Assembly: GCA_001899065.1 (NCBI GenBank)
Contig: MKUZ01000013.1
Span: 147,923-211,922, forward strand
Length of the DNA: 64,000 bases
Source: Devosia sp. 66-22
GTDB taxonomy: Bacteria > Pseudomonadota > Alphaproteobacteria > Rhizobiales > Devosiaceae
Reading direction: 5' to 3'
Positions 1-10,400 of this stretch are shown here, piece by piece. A program made the position numbers and the translations under genes. Below the pieces are notes generated by a model. It was not told the DNA's origin and ran no database searches. It saw nothing but the letters and a program-made list of their open reading frames with translations. Positions within the stretch are counted from its first letter, which is position 1, and every line of letters begins with the position of its first letter.

Positions 1-1043
1 AGGCGACGAAGCGGGCCGTCGAGCATCTCGGCTATGTGCAGATCGACACCATCAATGTCATCGAGCGCTCGCACCACCATATCCTGTTCACCCGCATTCC
101 CGCCTACCGCCGCGGCGACCTCCGTCACGCTCAGTCGGCCGACAGGTCCGTGTTCGAGTACTGGACGCACGCCCTCGCTTACGTGCCCGTCCGCGATCTG
201 CGCTTCTTCGTGCCGGCCATGAAGGCACACCGCAACGACCCGACCCGCTGGTCGGCAGCGCAATCCGAGGAGGGCGCCCGCCTCATCCGGCGCATCCGCA
301 GCGAGGGAGCTCTGTCGATCCGCGACGTCGATGACGATGTCCTCGTCGAAAAGACTCACCTGTGGGCCAGCAAGAAGCCCTCCAAGGGTGCCCTCGAGCG
401 CGCCTTCTACGACGGTCGCCTCGTCATCAGCGAGCGCCAGGGCATGCTGAAGACCTATGAGCTCGCCGAGCGCCATTTCGGCTGGAAATCACTGCCCCGG
501 GGCGCGACGCCGGGCCAGATCCTCGAGTATCAGCTCGATCGCGCCCTGCGTGCCCAGGGTCTCGTCAGCGCGCCCTCGGTGATGCATCCCTGGAGGACTT
601 TCGGCCCGGAGATGCGCGCTCTCGTCGATCGCCGCGTCCGCCGCGGGCAGCTTCGCGAAGTGCGCATCGGCGACTCGACGCTCCCCCATTGGGCGACGCC
701 CGAGACGCTCGACACCGCGCTCGCGGCGGTCGAGCCCATCGTGCACATTCTGAGCCCCTTCGACCCGCTGGTCATCCAGCGCGCGCGCCTCAAGCTGTTC
801 TTCGGTTACGAGCACGTCTTCGAGGCTTATGTTCCCAAAGCCAGGCGACAGTTCGGCTACTTCACGCTGCCCGTTCTGGCTGGCGACAAGGTCGTCGCCC
901 TGCTCGATCTCAAGACCGACCGCGCCGCCGGCAGGCTTCTGGTCCAGGCCTGGCACTGGCTCGACGACGGTCGGCCCCGTGCCCACAAGAAGCTGATCGA
1001 AGAGGAGCTGTCGCGCTTCGAGCGCTTCCAGCTCGGCGACTGA
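1..1043 (+). CDS. YcaQ/AlkZ-family winged-helix DNA glycosylase, 5' end missing
   Basis: The frame is open from base 3 at the left edge, so the true N-terminus lies outside the window; about 346 codons are visible. Family: YcaQ/AlkX (DUF1006, winged helix-turn-helix) glycosylases, which unhook interstrand crosslinks and remove bulky alkylated bases. The catalytic Gln-x-Asp motif is visible as Q-I-D (bases 39-47) inside the context QIDTINV, followed by ERSHHH; the Asp-ending form is the YcaQ/AlkX type rather than the Streptomyces AlkZ type. The C-terminal half carries the family motif LSPFDPLVIQR. The gene ends at a hairpin shared with the convergent outer-membrane protein gene. Family assignment is by motif recognition. 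Confidence 0.82.
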   Translation, partial: ATKRAVEHLGYVQIDTINVIERSHHHILFTRIPAYRRGDLRHAQSADRSVFEYWTHALAYVPVRDLRFFVPAMKAHRNDPTRWSAAQSEEGARLIRRIRSEGALSIRDVDDDVLVEKTHLWASKKPSKGALERAFYDGRLVISERQGMLKTYELAERHFGWKSLPRGATPGQILEYQLDRALRAQGLVSAPSVMHPWRTFGPEMRALVDRRVRRGQLREVRIGDSTLPHWATPETLDTALAAVEPIVHILSPFDPLVIQRARLKLFFGYEHVFEAYVPKARRQFGYFTLPVLAGDKVVALLDLKTDRAAGRLLVQAWHWLDDGRPRAHKKLIEEELSRFERFQLGD

Positions 1044-1048
1044 AACGA

Positions 1049-1074
1049 CAACGGCGCCCCGCGGGGCGCCGTTG
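1049..1074. terminator. Bidirectional hairpin between convergent genes
   Basis: A perfect 12-bp inverted repeat (CAACGGCGCCCC and its complement around GC) sits 5 bases after the glycosylase stop and 26 bases beyond the stop of the opposing gene. There is no T-tract on the plus side; on the minus side it is followed by TGTCGTTTC. Its position between two convergent stops suggests a two-way terminator. Confidence 0.7.
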
Positions 1075-1099
1075 CGAAAGATCGGGTGTCGTTCTGGTC

Positions 1100-1786
1100 T
1101 TACTGGAAGCGGTAGCGCAGCGTGCCGCGCACTTCGTGGACCGTGTTGTCGTTCAGGTAGAACGACGACGCACCGGGGGTGTTGTTGCTGATCTGCGGCA
1201 GGTACATCACCCGATAGCCGACGTCGGCGACAACCGTGCCCATGTCGTACTGGACGCCGGCCATGCCAGCCACCACGGGGCTGAAGCCGTGGCCATCCGC
1301 CGGCGCGCCGACACCGGTCACGTGGGTCTGGTAGTACGCACCGCCGAGGCCGGCACCGACATACGCGCCCCAGCCGCCCGACAGCGCGTCGCCGCCGAAG
1401 CTGAAGTCATAATAGGCGTTCGCCAGCGCCACGCCGCCGCGCAGATGCAGCGTGTTGACACCATTGCTGAGGCCGCTGTTCTGCAGATAGTCCGCGGTCA
1501 CGTCGACGCGAAGGCCCGTGCCCGTCTCGTAGCCGAAGCCGGCGCCGACCGAATAGCCATAGCCGGGCGACGTCGGCGGCAAGCAGACGCAACCGGTGGT
1601 GGAGATGTGCTCGCGCGCCCATTCCAGATTGCCGGCGGCCGAGCCGCGCAGGTAGAACGAGCCGCTGAGGCCGTAATCGACCTCGGGAATTTCGATGTCC
1701 GGATATTCCGGCATATCCGCCGCGCGGGCGGGGGCGCCAACCAGGGCCGCCATGGCCACCAGTAGCGCTGCAAGAAGAATACGCAT
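1100..1786 (-). CDS. Outer-membrane beta-barrel protein (Omp25-like)
   Basis: This 228-residue protein has a clear signal peptide (residues 1-22, ending APARA) and then alternating Gly/aromatic stretches typical of an 8-stranded porin-like barrel; it ends RYRFQ, close to the aromatic C-terminus of barrel proteins. Cys66 and Cys68 (GCVC) are unusual in this family. The start was placed at the ATG at 1786, which opens the signal peptide and has AAGGA 9 bases upstream; an in-frame codon at 1837 would add 17 non-signal residues. A perfect CtrA box lies 67-81 bases upstream, fitting the known control of Omp25 by CtrA in Brucella. Exact family is uncertain. Confidence 0.75.
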   Translation of the reverse strand: MRILLAALLVAMAALVGAPARAADMPEYPDIEIPEVDYGLSGSFYLRGSAAGNLEWAREHISTTGCVCLPPTSPGYGYSVGAGFGYETGTGLRVDVTADYLQNSGLSNGVNTLHLRGGVALANAYYDFSFGGDALSGGWGAYVGAGLGGAYYQTHVTGVGAPADGHGFSPVVAGMAGVQYDMGTVVADVGYRVMYLPQISNNTPGASSFYLNDNTVHEVRGTLRYRFQ

Positions 1787-1852
1787 GTCACACAGTCCTT
1801 GTGTTCGCCACGACGACACCCGCCGATCGGTCCACACTGTGCCAGTTGTTTC

Positions 1853-1867
1853 TTAAAGCGCGCTTAA
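1853..1867 (-). promoter_or_regulatory. CtrA box (TTAA-N7-TTAA) upstream of the outer-membrane protein gene
   Basis: TTAA at 1853-1856 and TTAA at 1864-1867 are separated by exactly seven bases and followed by C, the canonical CtrA site. It overlaps a direct repeat: GCTTAACCCTAA at 1862-1873 and again at 1875-1886. No convincing -10 was seen on the minus strand. Confidence 0.6.
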
Positions 1868-1955
1868 CCCTAAGGCTTAACCCTAATGTCGGCTGAACGG
1901 CTGCTGAAGGCCCTACCGGAATCCCGCTCCAGTAACCGCTCGTTAACGCTCTGGC

Positions 1956-3299
1956 TTAAGCCACCTGCTTGATCGTGCTGGCGATCTGCTCGACCACCGC
2001 GTCAACCAGTACGGCGTCGTCGCTCTCCGCCATCACCCGGATCACCGGCTCGGTGCCGCTCTCACGGATCACGAGACGTCCTTCCTTGCCGAGCCGGTCG
2101 CGGCTCTCGGCGATCACCTGCACGACGAGCTTATGATCGAGCGGTTTGCCGCTCTTGTAGCGCACGCTGGTAAGCTTCTGCGGCACCGGCTCGAAGCGCC
2201 GGCAGATCTCGGATACGCGCAGCCCTGCTTCCTTGACCACGGACAGAAGCTGCAGCGCGGCGACGAGGCCGTCGCCGGTGGTGGTGTAGTCCGACAGGAT
2301 GATGTGGCCCGACTGCTCGCCACCGACATTGAAGCCATGCGCACGCATGCTCTCGAGCACATAGCGGTCGCCCACCTGCGTCCGGTTGAGCCCGAGGCCC
2401 AGCGTCGTCAGATAGCGCTCGAGGCCGAGATTGCTCATTACAGTCGCAACAATGCCGTTGGCGCGCAGCGTGCCGCGCGCATGCCAGGACTGCGCAATCA
2501 CGGCCATGAGCTGGTCGCCGTCGACGACCTCGCCGGATTCGTCGACGATGATCACGCGGTCCGCGTCACCGTCGAGCGCGATGCCGATATCGGCCCGCAC
2601 TTCCTTGACCTTGGCGCGCAGCGCATCGGGCGCGGTGGAGCCCACCTTGTCGTTGATATTGTAGCCGTCGGGCTCGACGCCGATGGTGAAAACCTCCGCA
2701 CCCAGCTCCCACAGCGCGACCGGCGCGACCTTGTAGGCGGCACCATTAGCGCAGTCGATGACGACGCGAAGGCCCGTTAGATCGATGTTCTTGGGCAGTG
2801 TGCGCTTGGCAAACTCGATGTAGCGTGTCTGCGCCGCCTCGTCGCGATGCGCGCGCCCTATGCCCCTGCCCCGGACGAGCTGCTTGGATAGGTCGCTTTC
2901 GAGCAACGACTCGATCTCGTGCTCGACATCGTCGCTGAGCTTGTAGCCGTCCGGGCGGAACAGCTTGATGCCGTTGTCGTCATAGGGATTGTGCGAAGCC
3001 GAGATCATGACGCCGAGATCGGCGCGCAGCGAGCGCGTGAGCATCGCCACGGCGGGCGTCGGCATGGGACCGAGGAAGTAGACGTCCATGCCGACGGCGG
3101 TGAACCCCGCGGCCAGCGCGTTCTCGATCATGTAGCCCGAGCGGCGCGTATCCTTGCCGATCACGACGCGGTTGCGGTGGTCGCCATTGACGAATTTGAG
3201 GCCCGCGGCCATGCCCACCCGCATCGCGAGCTCGGGGGTGAGCTTGTCGCCATTGGCGAGCCCGCGGATGCCGTCAGTCCCGAAATATTTGCGTGCCAT
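1956..3299 (-). CDS. glmM: Phosphoglucosamine mutase
   Basis: GlmM interconverts glucosamine-6-phosphate and glucosamine-1-phosphate on the way to UDP-GlcNAc for peptidoglycan and lipid A. The 447-residue length is normal. Visible motifs: N-terminal [10 protein letters not shown], phosphoserine loop ISASHNP with Ser102 as the phosphorylated residue, and the metal loop DGDADR near residue 240. The start was set at the ATG at 3299 (MARKYFG), with AGGAC upstream; 54 extra in-frame residues further out do not resemble the family. It lies after ftsH on the same strand, as in most Rhizobiales, but a strong terminator sits between them, so glmM probably has its own promoter in 3300-3489. Confidence 0.97.
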   Translation of the reverse strand: MARKYFGTDGIRGLANGDKLTPELAMRVGMAAGLKFVNGDHRNRVVIGKDTRRSGYMIENALAAGFTAVGMDVYFLGPMPTPAVAMLTRSLRADLGVMISASHNPYDDNGIKLFRPDGYKLSDDVEHEIESLLESDLSKQLVRGRGIGRAHRDEAAQTRYIEFAKRTLPKNIDLTGLRVVIDCANGAAYKVAPVALWELGAEVFTIGVEPDGYNINDKVGSTAPDALRAKVKEVRADIGIALDGDADRVIIVDESGEVVDGDQLMAVIAQSWHARGTLRANGIVATVMSNLGLERYLTTLGLGLNRTQVGDRYVLESMRAHGFNVGGEQSGHIILSDYTTTGDGLVAALQLLSVVKEAGLRVSEICRRFEPVPQKLTSVRYKSGKPLDHKLVVQVIAESRDRLGKEGRLVIRESGTEPVIRVMAESDDAVLVDAVVEQIASTIKQVA

Positions 3300-3489
3300 C
3301 AACAATGTCCTGAATCGACTTTGCGCCAACTGTACCGCAATTCGGGCAAAAGTCGGAACTGCTGAGGCGCTAGCGTTAATCCGCGTCAGAGAAGGCGCAG
3401 CGGTTTGGGTTCGCGGGTGTGAGGGGGGAAAAGCCGGTCGGCCCACTCTGCCCACGCTCACAGCGGGCTCAACCGGGGGCGGACAAACA

Positions 3490-3514
3490 AAGGGCCGCCT
3501 CGTGGGCGGCCCTT
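3490..3514 (-). terminator. Rho-independent terminator after ftsH
   Basis: A 10-bp stem (AAGGGCCGCC, arms 3490-3499 and 3505-3514) with a 5-base loop is followed on the minus strand by TTTGTTTG. It lies 10 bases beyond the ftsH stop and uncouples ftsH from glmM. Confidence 0.85.
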
Positions 3515-3523
3515 GAACGTCGC

Positions 3524-5458
<1,935 letters not shown>

Positions 5459-5593
5459 CAATCCTGTCCTGGATTTCCGGCCAAGGGGAGCAAGCCGGGA
5501 GTTCGGGCAAAGATAAGCCCCGCACTAAGGCGTTACAAGGGCGGCAGGGTGCGCGGAAATGTCTGGAACGTCCAGTTTTCCGGCCCCGCGCGG

Positions 5594-6613
5594 TTAATTC
5601 GGCGTGGAGGCACTGTTGCGTTTCGCCACCGACCGGCGCGGCCCTTCCTTCCTGACCAGGATCAGCTCGCCGTCGGAACTGATGACGCAGCCGTGGAGCG
5701 TAATGCCCTTGAGCGGTTCCGGTTGCTGTAGCCGCCGCGCCAGCAGCTCGAGCGCCCCCAGCGGCGGCGAGCGGCGGTCACCCGACACGAGCTCGAGCAC
5801 CGAGCCGAGCAGGCTGGTGGCCACGGCGGGGTTCTGCGACGCGAATCGGCCACCGTCGAGCTCCATGCTGGTGCCGCCCAGCGGCGTGACAATGCTGGGA
5901 TAGACGGCCTCGGCCGATGCGTGGATCAACAGGCTTGCCTCGTCCAGGCGGCGCGCCAGCGTACCCAGCCGCTCGATGCTCAGGCCCAGCGCTTCGAGCG
6001 CCGGCAGCATCAGGCGCCAGCGTACACGCTCGTAGTTCTCGTCTGCGTTGGAAGGATCGCTGGCGGGCGCGAGCCCGGCATCGCTGACAACCTCGCGCAG
6101 CACCTCGGGCCGCACCCCGAGCAGCGGCCGCGCCACTTCGCAGCCCTCGATGAAGCTGAACGCGTCCATGCCGCGCAGGCCATCGATGCCGCTGCCATGG
6201 GCGAGCCGCATCAGTACCGTCTCAGCCTGGTCCGCGAGATGATGGGCCGTGGCAAGGATCTGGACGCCATCGCGCGCCATCGCCTCCGCCATCAGCCGGT
6301 AGCGCGCAGAGCGCGCTGCGGCCTGGATGCCGGTCGAGGGCTTGTCACCCTCCCAGCGCAACGCGCGCGCCGCGAGCCCGAGCGCCTCGGCCTCGCGCAT
6401 CACCATCGCGGCTTCCGCCGCTGCTTCGGGCCGCAGCCCATGGTCCACGGTGTAGACATAGAGCGCCGGTCGCCCCGCCCCGCGTGCCCAGTGCGCAGCG
6501 AGCAGCATCAGCGCCAATGAGTCGGGCCCGCCACTGACGGCGAGCCCGAGTCTGTCATAGCCGGCAAGGCCCCCGAAGAGGCCCTCGATCTCGTTGGGCG
6601 TCAGGCCGGGCAA
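5594..6613 (-). CDS. tilS: tRNA(Ile)-lysidine synthase
   Basis: TilS converts the anticodon C34 of tRNA-Ile(CAU) to lysidine using ATP and lysine, allowing AUA to be read. The PP-loop SGGPDS is at residues 27-32, and the family motifs VDHGLR and TAHHLADQAETVLMRL follow. Length is 339 residues. The only upstream start in frame is a TTG at 6613, which overlaps the end of cpoB by 13 bases; an AGGAGG lies about 17 bases before it, rather far, so expression may be coupled to cpoB. Order cpoB-tilS-ftsH is conserved in Rhizobiales. Confidence 0.93.
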   Translation of the reverse strand: MPGLTPNEIEGLFGGLAGYDRLGLAVSGGPDSLALMLLAAHWARGAGRPALYVYTVDHGLRPEAAAEAAMVMREAEALGLAARALRWEGDKPSTGIQAAARSARYRLMAEAMARDGVQILATAHHLADQAETVLMRLAHGSGIDGLRGMDAFSFIEGCEVARPLLGVRPEVLREVVSDAGLAPASDPSNADENYERVRWRLMLPALEALGLSIERLGTLARRLDEASLLIHASAEAVYPSIVTPLGGTSMELDGGRFASQNPAVATSLLGSVLELVSGDRRSPPLGALELLARRLQQPEPLKGITLHGCVISSDGELILVRKEGPRRSVAKRNSASTPN

Positions 6614-7623
6614 TGGGCTTTCTGCCTTTCCTCCTGCAGCCGCTGGTTGAACGCGGCGGGCTGGTTCGGAAACCGCTTGGACACTTCGAAATAGGTGCGG
6701 CAGGCGGTATCCACTTCCCCTGCCCCGGCCAGCGCGATGCCGAGCTTGAGGAGCAGGTCCGGCGCGCGCGCCGACCGCTCATAGGCCTGGAAGCCGGTGA
6801 GCAGCACGTCGGCCGCCTCGTCATAGGCCTGCCGCTGCAGCAGTGCTTCGCCCAGCCAGTTGGTAGCATCGGGCGCCTGCGGATCCTGGGGGTACAGCGC
6901 GACGAACTGCCGGAACTGTTCCTCGGCGAACGCATAGTCGCCGCGCACGATGGCATCGTAGCCCGCCGCATATTGCGCCTTGGCGTCGCCATCTTCGAGC
7001 GTCTGCCCGCCATCGAGGCTGAGATTGAGTGGAACGCCGTTCGTGCCACCCAGCGTACCGGTGGTGGCCCCTCCCGGCTGTCCCTGCCCGAGCAGCGGAT
7101 CGGCGGAATCGCCCAGATCGTCCATCGGCTCGTCATTGGTGACGGGAACGTCGCCGGCGCCGGCCGGCGCTTCGGTGAGCGAACCCGAAACGCCCGGCTG
7201 CGCATCGCCCGAGGGCGCGGCATTGGGATCGGGCAGCGCCGTCGTATCCGCCGGCGCTGCATCCGGCGTAGCCTGAGTGCCCGTATCGGGCTGCGGCGCC
7301 TCCGCGGGAGGCGTCACGCCCCCGGATTGAGGAGCCGCCTCAGTTTTTCCCGCGCCACCACCTTCCAGCTGTTGGAAGCGGAACTCGTTGTCGTCGGCCA
7401 TCTGCTGGAGCTGCGTCTGCATCTGCCCGATCGAGAACTGCAGCCCGTCGACCTGGCCGGTCAGGGTGCGGACCTGGTCCTGCAGATCCTGGATCTGCAC
7501 GGCGAGCTGCGCTTCGTTGCGGCTCTGCGCCTGCACGAAGATGGGAGCGAAGATGGCCGCGGTGAGGACCGCTGCGAGGGCGACGCCGCCCCTCAGCTTC
7601 CACCGCGCGAGGGATAGATGCAC
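6601..7623 (-). CDS. cpoB: Cell division coordinator CpoB (YbgF)
   Basis: CpoB is the periplasmic partner of Tol-Pal that links outer-membrane constriction to peptidoglycan synthesis. The 340-residue product has a signal peptide (about residues 1-32, ending FVQA), a coiled coil (about 36-85, heptads such as QDLQDQVRTLTGQVDGLQ), a long Gly/Pro/Ala/Thr-rich linker, and C-terminal TPR repeats beginning at AQYAAGYDAIVRGDY. The GTG at 7623 is chosen because GGAG lies seven bases upstream and it opens the signal sequence; longer in-frame starts add an unlikely extension. A terminator after pal suggests cpoB has its own promoter. Confidence 0.93.
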   Translation of the reverse strand: MHLSLARWKLRGGVALAAVLTAAIFAPIFVQAQSRNEAQLAVQIQDLQDQVRTLTGQVDGLQFSIGQMQTQLQQMADDNEFRFQQLEGGGAGKTEAAPQSGGVTPPAEAPQPDTGTQATPDAAPADTTALPDPNAAPSGDAQPGVSGSLTEAPAGAGDVPVTNDEPMDDLGDSADPLLGQGQPGGATTGTLGGTNGVPLNLSLDGGQTLEDGDAKAQYAAGYDAIVRGDYAFAEEQFRQFVALYPQDPQAPDATNWLGEALLQRQAYDEAADVLLTGFQAYERSARAPDLLLKLGIALAGAGEVDTACRTYFEVSKRFPNQPAAFNQRLQEERQKAHCPA

Positions 7624-7706
7624 GATCAATCTCCGTTGGTGATTTCGAACGACACGAGCCACAAAACTCAAGAAGCCCGGAATAGCCTGCAATTTCGACA
7701 AAAAGA

Positions 7707-7743
7707 AAGCGCCGGGGCCCAAGAACGCGAGCACCCGGCGCTT
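7707..7743 (-). terminator. Rho-independent terminator after pal
   Basis: Inverted arms AAGCGCCGGG (7707-7716) and its complement (7734-7743) enclose a 17-base loop and are followed on the minus strand by TTTCTTTTTG. It lies 34 bases past the pal stop and separates pal from cpoB. Confidence 0.8.
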
Positions 7744-7777
7744 ATGCCTCCGTGACGGCGCTCACGCGCCCTCACAT

Positions 7778-8260
7778 CTACTGAACGACCGTGACAGCAC
7801 GGCGATTTTGTGACCAGCACGAGATGTCGTCGCAAATGGCGACCGGACGCTCCTTGCCGAACGACTTCTGCTGGATGCGCTGCGAATTGACGCCCTTGCT
7901 CACGAGGTAGTTGACCACCACGGAGGCGCGGCGCGCACCGAGCGCAATGTTGTACTCGCGGGTCCCGCGCTCGTCGGCATGGCCTTCGAGCAGGATGCGG
8001 TAATTGGTGTATTTGTTGAGCCAGGCCGCCTGCTTGTCGAGCGTGGCCTGCGCCGTTGCGGTGAGCGCCGACGAGTCGGTCTCGAAGAACACGCGGTCAC
8101 CCACGGTCACGAGGAACTCCTGCTGGCTGCCCGGCGGGCCGCCGCCCGGCCCGAGATTGCCTACGCCTGTGCCATTGCGTCCGCAGGCGGCAAGAACGAG
8201 GACGAGACCGATGAGCGCAGCGGTGCGCATAAGGCCGAGAAGGGGCGTTGCTGAACGCAT
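7778..8260 (-). CDS. pal: Peptidoglycan-associated lipoprotein Pal
   Basis: Pal anchors the outer membrane to peptidoglycan as part of Tol-Pal. The 160-residue precursor has a lipoprotein signal with lipobox LAAC (Cys26) and an OmpA-like domain with the diaminopimelate-binding motif EGHADERGTREYN. The ATG at 8260 has AGGAG 11 bases upstream; an internal ATG ten codons later lacks a Shine-Dalgarno. It lies downstream of tolB, separated by the MTA/SAH nucleosidase gene. A 14-bp palindrome sits in its upstream region. Confidence 0.95.
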   Translation of the reverse strand: MRSATPLLGLMRTAALIGLVLVLAACGRNGTGVGNLGPGGGPPGSQQEFLVTVGDRVFFETDSSALTATAQATLDKQAAWLNKYTNYRILLEGHADERGTREYNIALGARRASVVVNYLVSKGVNSQRIQQKSFGKERPVAICDDISCWSQNRRAVTVVQ

Positions 8261-8306
8261 CCGTATGGCTCTCCTGGAGGAAATTTGGGTGTCCGCGTTT
8301 TACTCG

Positions 8307-8320
8307 CCTTAATCTTAAGG
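8307..8320. promoter_or_regulatory. Palindrome CCTTAA-TC-TTAAGG upstream of pal
   Basis: A perfect 6+6 bp palindrome lies 47 bases upstream of the pal start, in the 142-base gap after the nucleosidase gene. The TTAA spacing is two bases, so it is not a CtrA box. It may be a binding site; nothing else supports a function. Confidence 0.3.
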
Positions 8321-8402
8321 ACGAGTGGATGGCCGTGGTTAATCCTTGCTCAACATGGCCCGAATGTGGCGGAAAACCGGCACTTTTGGCACTGTTGCAA
8401 AT

Positions 8403-9059
8403 CTACACTTCGGGCAAGTCGCCCCAGGTCAGGTTGCCCTCCGCGATGGCCGCCTCGAGGCGGTCGACGGCGTCGGCGAGCTTGACGTCGATGATGCCCA
8501 GATACTGCGTCCAGTCGGCGAGCGAACCGAGCTCGCGGTCGCCGTCCGAAATGCCACGCAGCGAGATCAGCGGCACGCCGAAGCGCTGACAGGCACGCAG
8601 CACCGCATAGGTCTCCATGTCGACCATGTCGGCGTCGATGAGATCGTACACCGCACCCGACACCACATCCGCGCCAGTCGAAAGCGTGGCGAGCGGAATG
8701 CCCGGAATGAACGGGCCGAGCGGGATCACGGCAGGTAGGTCGACATTAGGCACCGTGCCTAGCTCGAAGCCCAGCGCTGTAGCGTCGACATCGCGCCAGC
8801 TCACCGAGGACGCCTGGTAGAGCCCGCACTGCTCGAGTTCGGACGAGCCGGCCGAACCGAGCGACACCACCAGCAGCGGCAGTTTGTCCTCGATCGCGAG
8901 CCGCGTCAGTCGCTCGGTCACCGACGCCGCCGCCTCGACCGGACCGATGCCGCAGATCAGCGGCGAAATGCGACTGCGCAGTTCCGGCCCGTATTCGGGC
9001 TCGGCTGCCATCACATAGAGCAGGTCCGCGACGCCCGGACGCCGGTTCGCGAACGGCAT
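8403..9059 (-). CDS. mtnN: 5'-methylthioadenosine/S-adenosylhomocysteine nucleosidase-like protein
   Basis: This 218-residue protein belongs to the PNP/UDP phosphorylase fold, nucleosidase branch, which cleaves adenine from MTA and SAH in methionine salvage. Supporting motifs are the early acidic loop MAAEPEYG, the ribose-binding VDMETYAV with its Glu, and RGISDGD with the catalytic Asp. It starts with ATG at 9059, and this base is also the last base of the tolB stop (TGATG), implying translational coupling to tolB. It is an insertion between tolB and pal, which are normally adjacent. Substrate preference (MTA, SAH or 5'-deoxyadenosine) cannot be told from sequence. Confidence 0.8.
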   Translation of the reverse strand: MPFANRRPGVADLLYVMAAEPEYGPELRSRISPLICGIGPVEAAASVTERLTRLAIEDKLPLLVVSLGSAGSSELEQCGLYQASSVSWRDVDATALGFELGTVPNVDLPAVIPLGPFIPGIPLATLSTGADVVSGAVYDLIDADMVDMETYAVLRACQRFGVPLISLRGISDGDRELGSLADWTQYLGIIDVKLADAVDRLEAAIAEGNLTWGDLPEV

Positions 9060-10369
9060 CAGGCTCTGAGCGAGCCCCAGTTCGGATCGGACGCGTAGGT
9101 GCTGGTCGTGATCTGCTGCTCGTTGCGGCCCCAGATGTCGACCGAATACAGGCTCGGGCCGCCATCGCCGCCGGCATCGCGGAAGAACATGACGACGCGG
9201 CCATTGGCGCAGAAGGTCGGGCCTTCGGCGTGGAAGCTGTCAACGAGGATGCGCTCGCCCGAGCCGTCGGGCTTCATGGTGCCGATCTGGAAGCTGCCGC
9301 CCGACTGGCGGGTGTAGGCGATGAGGTCGCCCTTGGGTGACCAGACCGGCGTCGAATAGCGGCCCTCGCCATAGGAGATGCGCTGCGCGCCGCCGCCGCC
9401 CGCGCCCATCACATAGAGTTGCGGCTGGCCGCCGCGATCGGACTCGAACACGATTCTGGAGCCATCGGGCGAATAGCAGGGCGAAGTATCGATCGCCGCG
9501 CCCGAGGTGAGCTGCGTCGCGCTCGCGCCGTTGACGCCCGCCGCATAAATGTTGGTGACGCCACCATTGCTCACCGAGAACGCCACGGTCGAGCCATCGG
9601 GCGAGAAGCGCGGCGCGAACGACATCGGCGCATTGTTGATGAGCTTCTTGGACTTGCCCCCCAGGCTCGCGACGTAGACCTGCGGGTTGCCGTCATCATA
9701 GGCGGTGTAGGCGATCATGCCATTATCGCGGCTGAGGCGCGGCGTGAGCGTCAGCGCGGCACCCGAGCTCAGTACCTGCACATTGGCGCCGTCCTGGTCC
9801 ATGATCGCGAGCTGCTTCTTGCGGTTGGCCTTCGGGCCGCTCTCGGCGACGAACACCACCTGGCTGTCGAAATAGCCGCTGTCGCCCGCGAGCGATGCGT
9901 AGATCGCGTCCGACACAATGTGCGCGATGCGGCGCGAGCTCTGCGGGTCGGCGCCATACTGGTTGCCGGCCACCTGCGCGGCGGCCTGCGTGTCCCACAC
10001 GCGCACCGCTGACGAAATCTGCCCGCCGCGATCCACCTGCCCCATCACCAGTGCATCGACGTTGGCGCCGCGCCAGGCGGCGAAGTCGGGCGTGTTGTTG
10101 ACGTCGCCGGTGCGCGACGGCAGCGATGCAGGGTCCAGCGGGACAAAAAGCCCCGAGCGCTTGAGATTGTCGCGCACGATCTGTGCGATCTCGGCGCCGA
10201 ACGCCGGGTCGGACGAGGCGAAGTCCGGAATGGCAATCGGCAGCGGCACGAAATTGCCCCCCGACACGATGATCTCGACCAGCGCCTTGGCCGGCGTGCT
10301 GGCCGCCGCGGCGATGACGCCCGAGGCGAGACCGAGCTTCAGCAGATGTCGGCGGGTGAGTGCGTGCAT
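9059..10369 (-). CDS. tolB: Tol-Pal system beta-propeller protein TolB
   Basis: TolB is the periplasmic propeller that shuttles between Pal and the TolQRA motor. The 436-residue precursor has an N-terminal D2 domain and then WD40-like repeats with recurring SPDGSxIxF blocks (SPDGSTVAFS, SPDGSRIVFE, SPKGDLIAYT). The ATG at 10369 is chosen because AAGGAG lies seven bases upstream. Its signal peptide begins MHALTRRHLLKLG, which matches the twin-arginine pattern (T-R-R-x-L-L-K), so export may be by Tat rather than Sec. It lies 31 bases after tolA and overlaps the nucleosidase start by one base. Confidence 0.96.
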   Translation of the reverse strand: MHALTRRHLLKLGLASGVIAAAASTPAKALVEIIVSGGNFVPLPIAIPDFASSDPAFGAEIAQIVRDNLKRSGLFVPLDPASLPSRTGDVNNTPDFAAWRGANVDALVMGQVDRGGQISSAVRVWDTQAAAQVAGNQYGADPQSSRRIAHIVSDAIYASLAGDSGYFDSQVVFVAESGPKANRKKQLAIMDQDGANVQVLSSGAALTLTPRLSRDNGMIAYTAYDDGNPQVYVASLGGKSKKLINNAPMSFAPRFSPDGSTVAFSVSNGGVTNIYAAGVNGASATQLTSGAAIDTSPCYSPDGSRIVFESDRGGQPQLYVMGAGGGGAQRISYGEGRYSTPVWSPKGDLIAYTRQSGGSFQIGTMKPDGSGERILVDSFHAEGPTFCANGRVVMFFRDAGGDGGPSLYSVDIWGRNEQQITTSTYASDPNWGSLRA

Positions 10370-10400
10370 GGATTGCTCCTTCAAGGGATGCCGGCGCGGC

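Noticed and set aside
1864-1880. Second TTAA pair as a CtrA box
   Set aside because: The spacing is nine bases, not seven; the same holds for the pair at 1943-1959, which runs into the glmM stop.
8309-8318. TTAA pair upstream of pal as a CtrA box
   Set aside because: Only two bases separate the tetramers; kept only as a palindrome.
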